Source of the DNA: a bacterium
GTDB lineage: Bacteria > SAR324 > XYD2-FULL-50-16
DNA: 64,000 nt
Assembly (NCBI GenBank): GCA_024275165.1
Contig: JAJRZQ010000019.1
Coordinates: 1-64,000 of the forward strand
Direction: 5' to 3'
The translations under genes were made by a program, and so were the position numbers. Below the pieces are notes generated by a model, which saw only the letters and a program-made list of their open reading frames with translations, was not told the origin of the DNA and ran no database searches. This document shows, in pieces, positions 56,101 to 64,000 of this stretch. Position 1 is the first letter of the stretch, and each line of letters opens with the position of its first letter.

Positions 56101-59100
56101 CCAAGACAACTTTTTCGATGTGGGGGGCGACTCGCTGCTTTTGGTTCAATTGCATCATTTTCTTGGGGAATGGACAGAAGAACCAATTCAGTTGATGGAT
56201 CTCTTTAAAAATCCCACCATTGAACGCCTTGCCGAGCTGATAGGGGGAGGCCCCTTGGAGGCGCAAACTCGGAGCGAGGCAAAGACCTGGCAGGGGGAAG
56301 AAATCGCGGTGATCGGCATGGCGGGGCGTTTTCCCGGCGCGGCCAACCTCGATGAACTGTGGGAACTCTTGTCCCATGGCAAGGAGGGGATTCGCCGCTT
56401 TTCCTTAGAGGAATTGCGTCAAGCGGGGCTGGAACCAGAGTCACTGGACCACAAAGATTATGTGCCCTCTTTAGGTTGGTTGGAAGGGGTCGAGTTTTTT
56501 GACGCCCCCTTTTTTGGTTACTCTCCCATTGAAGCGAAAAGCATCGACCCCCAGCAACGGATTTTTTTAGAGACCGCTTGGCACGCCTTGGAAGACGCGG
56601 GCTGCGACCCAGATCAATTTAAAGATTCGATTGGGGTTTTTGGCGGTTGTGGGTCGAGTGGCTATTACCGAAATCATCTCGCCCCCAATGAGAGCTTATT
56701 GGAGCAGTTGGGCAGTGTTCAGGTGGCGCTGGGCAATGAAAAGGATTTTCTCTGTAGTCGAGTGGCTTATAAACTCAACCTCACCGGGCCGGCAATGACG
56801 GTTCAAAGCGCTTGTTCCACTTCCTTGGTGGCGATTCACCAAGCTTGCCGCTCTTTGTTGAAAAACGAATGCGAACTCGCTTTGGCAGGGGGAGCGTCGG
56901 TGATTGACCCGATCAAGACGGGGTACCGCTATCAAGCAGGCGGGATTTTATCTCCCGATGGTCATTGCCGCCCCTTTGACGAAAAGGCCCAGGGTACCGT
57001 TCCCGGTCAGGGGGTCGCTTTGGTCGCCTTAATGCGCCTGGAGCGAGCCTTGGCCGAAGGCTACCCCGTCCGTGCAGTGATCAAGGGTTCGGCGATCAAT
57101 AACGACGGTTCGGACAAAATGGGTTTTACCACCCCGGGAATCAAGGGGCAGGCTCAGGCCTTGCGCTCTGCCTTAGAGGCCTCTGGGCTTTTGCCCGGTG
57201 AAGTGGGTTTGATTGAGGCGCATGGAACCGCGACAATTTTGGGCGACCCGGTGGAAATGGCCGCCATCAGTGAAGTTTACGGGGATCGCGGCCCCAGAGG
57301 CGAAGCTTGTTTTGTCGGCTCCATCAAAGGCAACTTGGGGCATTTGGATAGCGCGGCCGGGGTGACGGGGGTGATTAAGGCGGTGCTGGCTCTAGAAAAA
57401 CAAGTGATTCCGGGAACCCTAAATTTTCAACGGCCAAACCCCAACATCAAGCTGGAGGACCGGGTCTTTCGCTTTAGTGGTCAAGCGGTGCCTTGGCCCA
57501 GCAAGGGGGCTTTGCGTCGGGCGGCGGTCAGCTCTTTCGGGTTGGGGGGGACCAACGCCCATTTGATTTTGGAAGAGGCCCCGAGGCCCCAGGAATCCCC
57601 ACCTCCACAACCGCCGCCCCATCTCTTGGTTTTATCGGCAAAAAGCCAGGTCGCCTTGCTGCAAAAGGGCAAGGACTTGTCTCATGCCCTTCAGGCTCAG
57701 CCTGAGCTTGATTTGGCTTTGGTGGCCCAGACTTTGGCGCGGGGGCGCAAGGTTTTTGCTTATCGCGGTTCTTTGGTGGTCGAAGATTCCAAGGAAGCGA
57801 TTGCTCGCTTGGAAGAGCTGAGCTTGATGGATGAACTTCCCCCTGCCAACCCTGTGGGGCCGGTTTTTTTGTTTCCCGGGCAGGGGACGCAATATGCGGA
57901 TATGGGTCGGCAGCTCTATGGGCGCTTTCCCCTCTATAAAAAAAATCTGGATTATTGTGCCGAAGTCTTTGCCGATTTAACGGGGAGCGACTTTCGCAAA
58001 GACCTCTTTCCCAGCAAGGCAAATCGAGGTTCCGCTTCGGAGAGGTTGAGCCAGGTTTGGTTGACCCAGCCCGTACTCTTTGCCACGTAATACGCTTTGG
58101 CCCGCCTCTGGATGGATTTCGGGTTGATGCCCTCGGCTCTGTTGGGGCATAGCCTGGGGGAGTATGTAGCCGCGGCCCTGGCTGGGGTATTTACTTTAGA
58201 AGAGGGGGTGAAGATCATCGCGGAACGGGGTCGCTTGGTGCAACAACTGCCCCAGGGGGATATGATCAGCCTGGAAACGGATTTAACTCAGCTTAAGCCC
58301 TGGTTGGAAGGGGATTTGGATATTGCGGGAATCAATTCCTTAAAGTCGATTGTGGTTTCCGGTTCCCGTGAGGCGGTGCATCGCTTGAAGCTTAGGGCGC
58401 AACAAGAGGGGGTGCGTTCCAAACGGCTGTTTACCTCCCATGCCTTTCATTCGAGGATGCTCGATCCCATTTTGGATGAGTTTCGTAGCGTGATGCGGCA
58501 GGTAGAACTCAAACCTCCGAACATCCCCTTTTTGTCCAACCGTCATGGGGATTGGGCGGAAAAATATGGGCCGGATCAGGCGGATTATTGGGTAAATCAT
58601 CTGCGTGGCCCCGTTCATTTTGCCGATTGCGCGGCGCGGCTTTTACAAGAAGAGGCAAAGCGAACTTTTTTAGAGGTCTGGCCTGGGTTTGTCTTGAGTT
58701 CGTTGATGCATAGCCTCAACGAGTTTACCAAAGGGCATAAAACCTTGCGGAGCTTGCCCACGGGCAGTGATGAAGATGAGGTTCGGCGTTTTTTTAGCCT
58801 CTTGGGAAAGTTTTGGGAGGAGAATGCCTTGAGCGATTTAAGCAAACTCAACCCCTCGGCCCGTCGCCTCTCCTTGCCGGGTTATCCTTTTGAGAAAAAA
58901 TCCTATTTCGTGCCTCGTGCCGTGGCTCCGCCGGGGGCAAAAGGGGGAGGGGAAATCCTTAGGGTTGCCACGGAGAAAGCAGCGCCCCAGGTAAAGCAAA
59001 AGGCCGCGACTAAACCCCAGCCAGATAAACCTTTACCGAAGTTGGAACAAGAAACCCTACAACTTTGGAAAGACTTTTTGCAACAAGACGACTTGAGCGT

Positions 59101-60136
59101 GCAGGATGATTTTTTTGATCTCGGTGGGGATTCCTTGATGGCGATTCAATTAGCCGCGCAATTGGAGAAAAAATTCAAACTCCCCCTTTCGGGGCATGTG
59201 ATTTTGCAATATCCAACCCCTGCCAAGCTCGCCGCGGCTTTGCGGGAGCAACTCTATAAAGATACGGGAAAGACCCAACGCCAAGCCCGAGACTTGCGAC
59301 AACAACTCTATAAACCTATTGAGGAAAGCCAGAGTCAAAAGAGCTTTCAATTTGTCGTTCCCCTACAGCAGCAGGGCCCAGGCACCCCGATTTTTTTGTT
59401 TCCCACCGGTGGGGGGTTTGTTTTGTATTATCGGGATTTTGTTCGCCGCATGGGGGAGGAACAGCCAATTTTTGGTTTTCAGGCTCGGGGGTTGGATGGG
59501 AAAGAGCCTCCCTTTGAGCGGATCGAAAGCATGGCTTCAGCCTTTATCGAAGAATTGGTACAACTCTGCCCTCAAGGCCCCTGCATCATCGGAGGGGCTT
59601 CTTTTGGCGGGATGGTGGGCTATGAGGTTGCCCGGCAGTGGGTTGAACTGGGGCGGGAGGTGGAACTGCTCTTTTTGATTGATTCCCCCGGGCCGGGGCA
59701 AATGCCCACTCGCTTTGACAACAATGTGATGATCATCCAAGAACTGGTGGGGGACGCCTTGAATCTAAATCTACAAGAATTGTCCTTGATGTCGGCAGAG
59801 GAACAGGTGAATTATGTCTTTGAGAAGGCGCGCTTAGCCAACTTACCCAATCTTTTGCCTAGAGAATTCGGCATTCCCTTTTTGACGGTGACCAAGGCCC
59901 ATATGAGCGCGATGTTCGCCTATCAGCCTCAGGCCTTAAATCAACGCTTGCTTTATTTTCGCCATAGTGAGCCCCTGCAGCATTACCCCTCTCACCCCGA
60001 GCGGCCTTGGGTTGATTTATCTCAGGGAAACATTGATATTCGTACCATTCCGGGCAATCATTATACGATGAACTTCAACCCTCATGTGAATTGGATTGTA
60101 CAAGAAATCAAGCGGCAAATCTCTTTAAGGTCTTAA
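53135..60136 (+). CDS. Hybrid NRPS-PKS synthetase (C-A-PCP-KS-AT-ACP-TE), in-frame TAA at 58088-58090
   Basis: A 2333-codon single-gene assembly line. Condensation domain with HHICND (H136-D141). Adenylation domain with YTSGSTGEPKG, FNAYGPTEITIA, YQTGDLVRYRFDG and GRADRQIKIRGFRVEPGEIE. PCP with GGDSL (S1000). Ketosynthase with SACSTSL (C1227), EAHGTA and NLGHLDSA. Acyltransferase with FPGQGTQ, GHSLGE (S1673) and a malonyl-type HAFHS. Second carrier GGDSL (S2000). Thioesterase with GASFGG (S2156). No reductive domain is present. TAA at codon 1652 falls inside LFAT-x-YALARLW, 21 residues before the acyltransferase Ser; the frame continues unbroken after it. Stopping there would lose AT, ACP and TE. 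Repeat copies in opposite orientation flank the gene. Confidence 0.92.
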
Positions 60137-60185
60137 AGCCGTGGAGTTGTTTGCCTGAAAGAAGCGAACCCCTGACGGGATTGAA

Positions 60186-60396
60186 GGAAACTCTGAAAAA
60201 CGCGGAGGTTCCCAGCAAGGCAGGGATGCCTTGCTAAATCAACAAGTTACACTTTTTGATTTGCCTTGAGGTTGTGGGTTTTATTTCCAACCGAAAAGAC
60301 TGAAAAACTCGACGCGCCCCCAGGGCTATAATCAGCCCGAAGGCACGAACCTACCGCTTGCACAAGCGGTAGGCAAGGACTTTTTCAGAGGTTCCT
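60186..60396 (+). repeat. Dispersed hairpin-rich repeat, copy B
   Basis: A 211-bp copy, the inverse complement of copy A and parallel to copy C. It begins GGAAACTCTGAAAAACGC, includes the hairpin GCAAGGCA/TGCCTTGC and the hairpin ACCGCTTG/CAAGCGGT, and ends TTTTTCAGAGGTTCCT. The last base is the first base (on the plus strand) of the stop codon of the minus-strand histidine kinase gene. Confidence 0.88.
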
Positions 60397-62081
60397 TAAG
60401 TTAGGGCGGGGGGTTGTATTTCCTTGGCTCTGCTGATCAAGGGCAGGTTGATGATAAAGCGAGTGCCTTCGCCTAGGGTGGATTCGCAGGAAATCGTACC
60501 TTGCATTTTTTGCCGCACCAGACTGTAGACAATGTTGAGCCCCAACCCCGTGCCACCTTGATTCCTTCGGGTGGTAAAAAAGGGCTCGAAGATATGAGGC
60601 AGGCTTTCTGGTTGGATGCCCTTTCCGTTATCGGCTAAGATGAGTTGAACCTCTTCGTCTTGCAGTTTCGCCTGGATGCTGATTTTCGGGTTTTTTGCAG
60701 TAGCGTGAAAAGCGTGGAGCAGGGCATTTTGAATGAGGTTGATGATGACCTGGGAAAAGGCCCCTGGGTAGCCCGTGATGTTAATGTTTGGGTCACAGTC
60801 GATATCCAACTCCGGCTTGAGCTTTTTGAGTTCCGGCTCAATGCTGGCTAAGGTCATCTTTAAATAGGTGAGCAGGTTAAACTTTTGCCGCTCAAAATAG
60901 CTCTGGTCTGCCGCGACTTTCTTAAAATTGGTGATTAATTCGGTTGCCCGCTCAATATTGACGCTCAGCAAGTCGCTGTGTTCTTTGGCCTTGCTCAAAA
61001 AAGCAGAAAAATCCTTCTCGGTCATGGTTCCCGCGGCGTATTTTTTAGCCAGGTCCCGAATCCGATTTTTCAAATAGGAGTTGGCCGTTACGCTCACGCC
61101 TAAGGGGGTGTTTAACTCATGGGCCACTCCGGCGACCAAGCGGCCTAAACTGGCCATGGTTTCGGATTCAATGAGCATTCCTTGGGCTTCTTCGAGTTGT
61201 TCGAGTAAGGTTTCCAATTCCAAATTGGTGTTTTCCAATTTGGTTTGGTATTGCAGCATTTCTTGGCTGCGTTTTTCTTGTTCCGAAATTTGAGTTTTTA
61301 GTCGTTCCGCCTCGCGAACCTTTTCAATGCGTTGTGTTGTGTTTTCTTCGATTTTATCTAAGAGTCGATTTACGGTTGTGGCGAGCAAGGAAAATTCATC
61401 CTTGCGGGCATTGGGCGGAGCAATGCGTTGGGTGGAGGTTTCTTCCAAAGAAAGATTGTTCAACTCCGCAACTAGGTGTAAGAAGGGATGGGTGATGATC
61501 CGGTGGAAGACAAAAAGGAGAATCAAGGCGAGAATAAAATTTCTTGCCAGTCCATAGCCGACGATTAAAATCGCTCGCTCAAAGAATTCAGCGCCTTTGG
61601 AGTAGGTATCCAATTCAACCTGAATGCGGCCAGCGGGCTGGAACTTCGCCATGGAAAACAGGTCGGTTGGTCGGGGTTGGAATTTAAGATCTAAACTGTA
61701 AGGGGTGGTGGGGCCAAAAATGAAATTCACTAATTTACGGTAGGGCCCCTCTCTGAGCGAGCTTTGGCGAAAGGCGAGTAAATTATTGTTTTTGGTATAA
61801 ATTTCAACCTTATAGACTGATTTGACTTCAAAAAGCCCGATGAGCAGTTCATTGGCGTAAAGGCGATCTTCGTAATAGGCGGCGCGAGAGGCGGGCTGGT
61901 CTAGGGCTTCTAAAACCTGATTAAAGGTACTGTCGAATTTGTGGCGTACCAATTGGTATTCATAGGTCAACTGGGCCAAACTGACCAAAACCCCTAAAAT
62001 AGCGGCAATGGTGATGGTCCATTTAGCCTGAATGACCGGGAGGCGGTCTTTTCTGCGTAGATTGAAGGTTGGTTCTGGCAA
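60396..62081 (-). CDS. Membrane sensor histidine kinase
   Basis: A 561-residue sensor. Two membrane helices (about 22-42 and 178-200) flank a periplasmic domain of about 135 residues. A HAMP-like linker, a coiled coil (about 255-320), a HisKA-type dimerisation domain with GVAHELNTPLG and a HATPase domain (NLIQNALLHAFHA, LADNGKGI, PFFTTRRNQGGTGLGLNIVY) follow. The start is a TTG (62081) closely preceded by an in-frame stop, so no longer start exists. It is divergent from the response-regulator/kinase gene; the two probably form one phosphorelay. Signal unknown. Confidence 0.88.
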   Translation of the reverse strand: MPEPTFNLRRKDRLPVIQAKWTITIAAILGVLVSLAQLTYEYQLVRHKFDSTFNQVLEALDQPASRAAYYEDRLYANELLIGLFEVKSVYKVEIYTKNNNLLAFRQSSLREGPYRKLVNFIFGPTTPYSLDLKFQPRPTDLFSMAKFQPAGRIQVELDTYSKGAEFFERAILIVGYGLARNFILALILLFVFHRIITHPFLHLVAELNNLSLEETSTQRIAPPNARKDEFSLLATTVNRLLDKIEENTTQRIEKVREAERLKTQISEQEKRSQEMLQYQTKLENTNLELETLLEQLEEAQGMLIESETMASLGRLVAGVAHELNTPLGVSVTANSYLKNRIRDLAKKYAAGTMTEKDFSAFLSKAKEHSDLLSVNIERATELITNFKKVAADQSYFERQKFNLLTYLKMTLASIEPELKKLKPELDIDCDPNINITGYPGAFSQVIINLIQNALLHAFHATAKNPKISIQAKLQDEEVQLILADNGKGIQPESLPHIFEPFFTTRRNQGGTGLGLNIVYSLVRQKMQGTISCESTLGEGTRFIINLPLISRAKEIQPPALT

Positions 62082-62196
62082 GGGTCTTTTTGTAAAAGCT
62101 TTTCATATCGTAAACGATTGGTTGCCTTTTGAGTTTGAGGTTGGTATTTTTACCAGACCAAGTCAAGTTAATTTCAGTGTGAACCCACAAAAACCA

Positions 62197-63420
62197 ATGG
62201 CCTCCGACAATAAACTCATTTTCGCGGCAGATCCGGCCCCCTCTGTGTATCAAGAATCCTTGCCCCCTTGGAAAGTACTTTTGGTGGATGACGAGGCCGC
62301 GGTGCATGAAGTCACCAAGACGATTTTTTCCGAATACAAAATCCTAGACCGAGATATCGAGTGCATCAGCGCCTATAGCGCCGCAGAAGCGAAGTTTCGC
62401 CTGACGGAACACGATGACATTGCCGTTGCTTTTGTGGATGTCGTGATGGAAGAGGATGATTCCGGGTTGCAATTGGTGCGCAGCATACGAGAGGAATTGA
62501 ACAACCACTTGTTGCGGATCGTTTTGCGGACCGGGCAGCCTGGGCAAGCCCCAGAGAAGGAGGTATTTGTCAATTACGATATCAATGATTATCGGACCAA
62601 AACCGAGCTGACAGAAGAGCGACTCTTTACCACGCTTTTAGGCTCAATCCGCTCCTACTGCCAAATTCAAGAACTCATTGAGGCCAACCGCAAGGCTGAA
62701 GAAGCCCATATTGCCAGGAGTAACTTTTTAGCCAACATGAGCCACGAGTTGCGCACTCCACTCAACGGGATTACGGGAATCGGTCAACTCGTTTTAATGC
62801 AAACCGAGGATGAGAGTACGGCCCACGAGTTGCGGATGATGCTCCAGTCGAGCTGGGCCTTAAATTCGATTTTAGACAACATTCTCAATTTGGTTTCCAT
62901 TGAGAAGAAAATCCTGCTGCTGCGCAATCATTCTTTTTCTTTGCCTGAACTGCTGGAGGAGCAGCAAAAACTTTTTAGCGCCTCCCTACTGGTCAAAAAG
63001 CTGCATTATTATTTAGATCTCGACCCAGAGATCCCCCATCAGCTTATTGGCGATTCCGAGCGCTTGAAACAGATTATAACCAACCTGCTCAGCAACGCGA
63101 TCAAGTTTACCGACGCGGGGCAGATTGGGTTATCTTTAAAGGTGGTGGAGTCCAAGGGCAACCAGATCGTTTTAAACATTCAGGTGAGCGATACGGGGGT
63201 GGGGATCAAGCCGGAAGTCTTGCCTTATATCTTTGACCCCTTTCGTCAAGGGGATGAGAGTTCGACAAAGACCTTTATGGGGGTGGGCTTAGGCCTCACT
63301 TTAGTCAAGCAACTCATTGAGATGATGGGGGGTAATATTGAAGTGCAATCCACTATGGGGCAAGGGAGCTTGTTTAGTTTTCACCTTCCCTTTGAACGAG
63401 ACGAGTCGGCCAGCCTCTAA
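62197..63420 (+). CDS. Hybrid receiver-histidine kinase
   Basis: About 407 residues. An N-terminal receiver domain (KVLLVDDEAAVHEVTKTIF, phospho-acceptor Asp in VAFVDVVMEED) continues into a segment typical of receivers that act through their own effector (RIVLRTGQPGQAPE, YDINDYRTKTELTEERLF). HisKA (NMSHELRTPLNGITGIG) and HATPase (NLLSNAIKFTDAG, DTGVGIKPEVL, FMGVGLGLTLVKQLIEMMGG) follow. No membrane helix. The open frame extends 55 codons upstream into the divergent kinase gene; ATG 62197 is preferred, with GTG 62179 possible. Likely partner of the sensor kinase on the other strand. Confidence 0.88.
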   Translation: MASDNKLIFAADPAPSVYQESLPPWKVLLVDDEAAVHEVTKTIFSEYKILDRDIECISAYSAAEAKFRLTEHDDIAVAFVDVVMEEDDSGLQLVRSIREELNNHLLRIVLRTGQPGQAPEKEVFVNYDINDYRTKTELTEERLFTTLLGSIRSYCQIQELIEANRKAEEAHIARSNFLANMSHELRTPLNGITGIGQLVLMQTEDESTAHELRMMLQSSWALNSILDNILNLVSIEKKILLLRNHSFSLPELLEEQQKLFSASLLVKKLHYYLDLDPEIPHQLIGDSERLKQIITNLLSNAIKFTDAGQIGLSLKVVESKGNQIVLNIQVSDTGVGIKPEVLPYIFDPFRQGDESSTKTFMGVGLGLTLVKQLIEMMGGNIEVQSTMGQGSLFSFHLPFERDESASL

Positions 63421-63548
63421 AAAAATTCATCCTGGATTTTTGCCTTGTTTCAAGGCGGGGAACAGAGTTCCTCACCTGAAGCAAATTAACCGATTATTTT
63501 GATGGATTGGTTGCTCTGCCTAGCCCCGTAGCCTCCTTTAGTATTTAG
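63421..63548. other. Short intergenic stretch with a small hairpin
   Basis: Between the hybrid kinase and repeat copy C there is a hairpin GCCTTG-TTT-CAAGGC (63442-63456). The T-run lies before rather than after it on the plus strand, so it is not a standard terminator. Nothing else is recognised. Confidence 0.4.
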
Positions 63549-63760
63549 GGAAACTCTGAAAAACGCGGAGTTTCCCCGCAAGGCAGGGATGCCTTGCCAA
63601 CTCAAAAAGTGGTACTTATTGATTCGCGTTGGGATTGTGGATTTCATTCCCCACCGAGAAGACGGAAAAACTCGACGCGCCCCCAGGGCTATAATCAGCC
63701 CGAAGGGCATGAGCCTACCGCTTGAACAAGCGGTAGGCAAGGAGTTTTTCAGAGGTTCCT
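63549..63760 (+). repeat. Dispersed hairpin-rich repeat, copy C
   Basis: A 212-bp copy parallel to copy B. Left end GGAAACTCTGAAAAACGC pairs with GAGTTTCC to make its own hairpin. Then come GCAAGGCA/TGCCTTGC, GCCC-GAA-GGGC and TACCGCTTG/CAAGCGGTA hairpins, and the right end TTTTTCAGAGGTTCCT. The final T is the first plus-strand base of the next minus-strand gene's stop codon. A minus-strand open frame across it is spurious. Confidence 0.88.
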
Positions 63761-64000
63761 TAGTTTAAGAAGGCATTTAATTGCTCAAGGCTGTATTTTG
63801 TGGTGGGGTAAAACAACTGCAATTGATAAGGCGTGCCTTGAATCGGCCAGATCAGTACCGCTAATTGGAGGGGTTCTTTGGTGTCGGGCCAATAGTGATG
63901 CTGAAAAAGCCAGAGCCCTCGCGGGTTGCCGGGGAGCTTTTTACAAAGAATGTGGAAGGTGGGTTGTCCGTCCAGGTCGCGAAACTTGCGCAAAGCGTTG
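63760..64000 (-). CDS. Uncharacterised protein, C-terminal part (runs off the right edge)
   Basis: About 79 C-terminal codons are visible. They encode an aromatic-rich sequence (LWLFQHHYWPDTKEPLQLAV and PYQLQLFYPTTKYSLEQLNA) with no family I recognise. The true start lies beyond base 64000; an internal ATG at 63993 is unlikely to be the start because the frame remains open upstream of it. Its TAA stop (63760-63762 on the plus strand) touches the end of repeat copy C. Confidence 0.6.
   Translation of the reverse strand, partial: NALRKFRDLDGQPTFHILCKKLPGNPRGLWLFQHHYWPDTKEPLQLAVLIWPIQGTPYQLQLFYPTTKYSLEQLNAFLN

Noticed and set aside
7836-58090. Global reassignment of TAA to a sense codon
   Set aside because: Many intact genes in the window end in TAA with a correctly placed downstream start, so TAA is a working stop here.
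63442-63456. GCCTTG-TTT-CAAGGC hairpin as a terminator of the hybrid kinase gene
   Set aside because: The T-run precedes the stem on the plus strand and an A-run would follow it on the minus strand, so it fits neither direction.
63486-63740. Minus-strand open frame across repeat copy C, with a similar frame at 52488-52685 in copy A
   Set aside because: Both translate the dispersed repeat itself, share the same odd peptide (GIPALxGNSAFFRVS), overlap hairpins and lack ribosome-binding sites; copy B has the frame broken.
1-64000. CRISPR arrays, tRNA or rRNA genes, prophage or IS transposase genes
   Set aside because: None were seen; the only repeats are the hairpin elements, without spacers or encoded transposase.

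Overview
The window comes from a Gram-negative bacterium of roughly even base composition. It has a Kdo/lipopolysaccharide gene (KdsD), outer-membrane assembly and Tol-Pal-associated genes (BamD, CpoB) and several lipoproteins. It also has a strongly anaerobic energy layout: an Rnf complex, pyruvate:ferredoxin oxidoreductase, a second 2-oxoacid:ferredoxin oxidoreductase, a small ferredoxin and a probable metallopterin enzyme. The mix of Rnf/PFOR, a SpoIID-like protein, a Ser/Thr kinase-ATPase and an NRPS-PKS suits an anaerobic or facultative bacterium of deltaproteobacterial (Desulfobacterota/SAR324-like) character. No rRNA or tRNA is present, so the lineage remains an inference.

Layout. 1-2432 (minus): kdsD (partial), transaldolase, and a fused double CDP-alcohol phosphatidyltransferase. 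2552-12447 (plus): bamD (frameshifted), cpoB, dprA, mgtE, serA (in-frame TAA), an outer-membrane protein, a K+ channel with tandem RCK domains (in-frame TAA), recO. 12444-15933 (minus): a heterodimeric ABC exporter. 16034-16252: a ferredoxin. 16372-25921 (minus): OmpA-like and coiled-coil envelope proteins, a beta-barrel protein, a STAS protein next to a giant kinase/ATPase/GAF protein, a lipoprotein, aroB and an acylphosphatase. 26194-31529: an unknown gene, hemH, panC, tilS and a SpoIID-like protein. 31670-41190: rnfB, a PFOR gene, then rnfCDGEA, tightly overlapping. 41260-45600: korA, korB and a PFOR-C-terminus-like ferredoxin protein. 45911-52513: a multi-cluster glutamate-synthase-like protein, a molybdopterin/cysteine-desulfurase fusion, and egtD. 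53135-60136: a single-gene NRPS-PKS with an in-frame TAA. 60396-63420: two divergent histidine kinase genes. The right edge holds the 3' end of another gene.

How genes work together. The rnf-PFOR-kor block couples 2-oxoacid oxidation to reduced ferredoxin and then to ion pumping by Rnf. The 45911-52513 operon looks like an oxygen-independent ergothioneine pathway. EgtD makes trimethylhistidine. The fusion has the architecture of the metallopterin-dependent ergothioneine synthase reported from Caldithrix abyssi. The upstream protein (two CDGSH centres, a mono-cluster ferredoxin domain, Rieske, FMN/[3Fe-4S]) is an undescribed candidate redox partner.

Structure beyond genes. Three ~212-bp copies of a hairpin-rich repeat with inverted ends lie at 52514-52725, 60186-60396 and 63549-63760, with a solo end at 26004-26031. 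The same end of each full copy abuts the stop codon of the gene reading into it. Two copies bracket the NRPS-PKS gene in opposite orientation. Three conserved genes (serA, K+ channel, NRPS-PKS) carry a single in-frame TAA with homology continuing in the same frame, and bamD carries a one-base frameshift. These may be sequence errors, recent decay or recoding; raw reads would decide.
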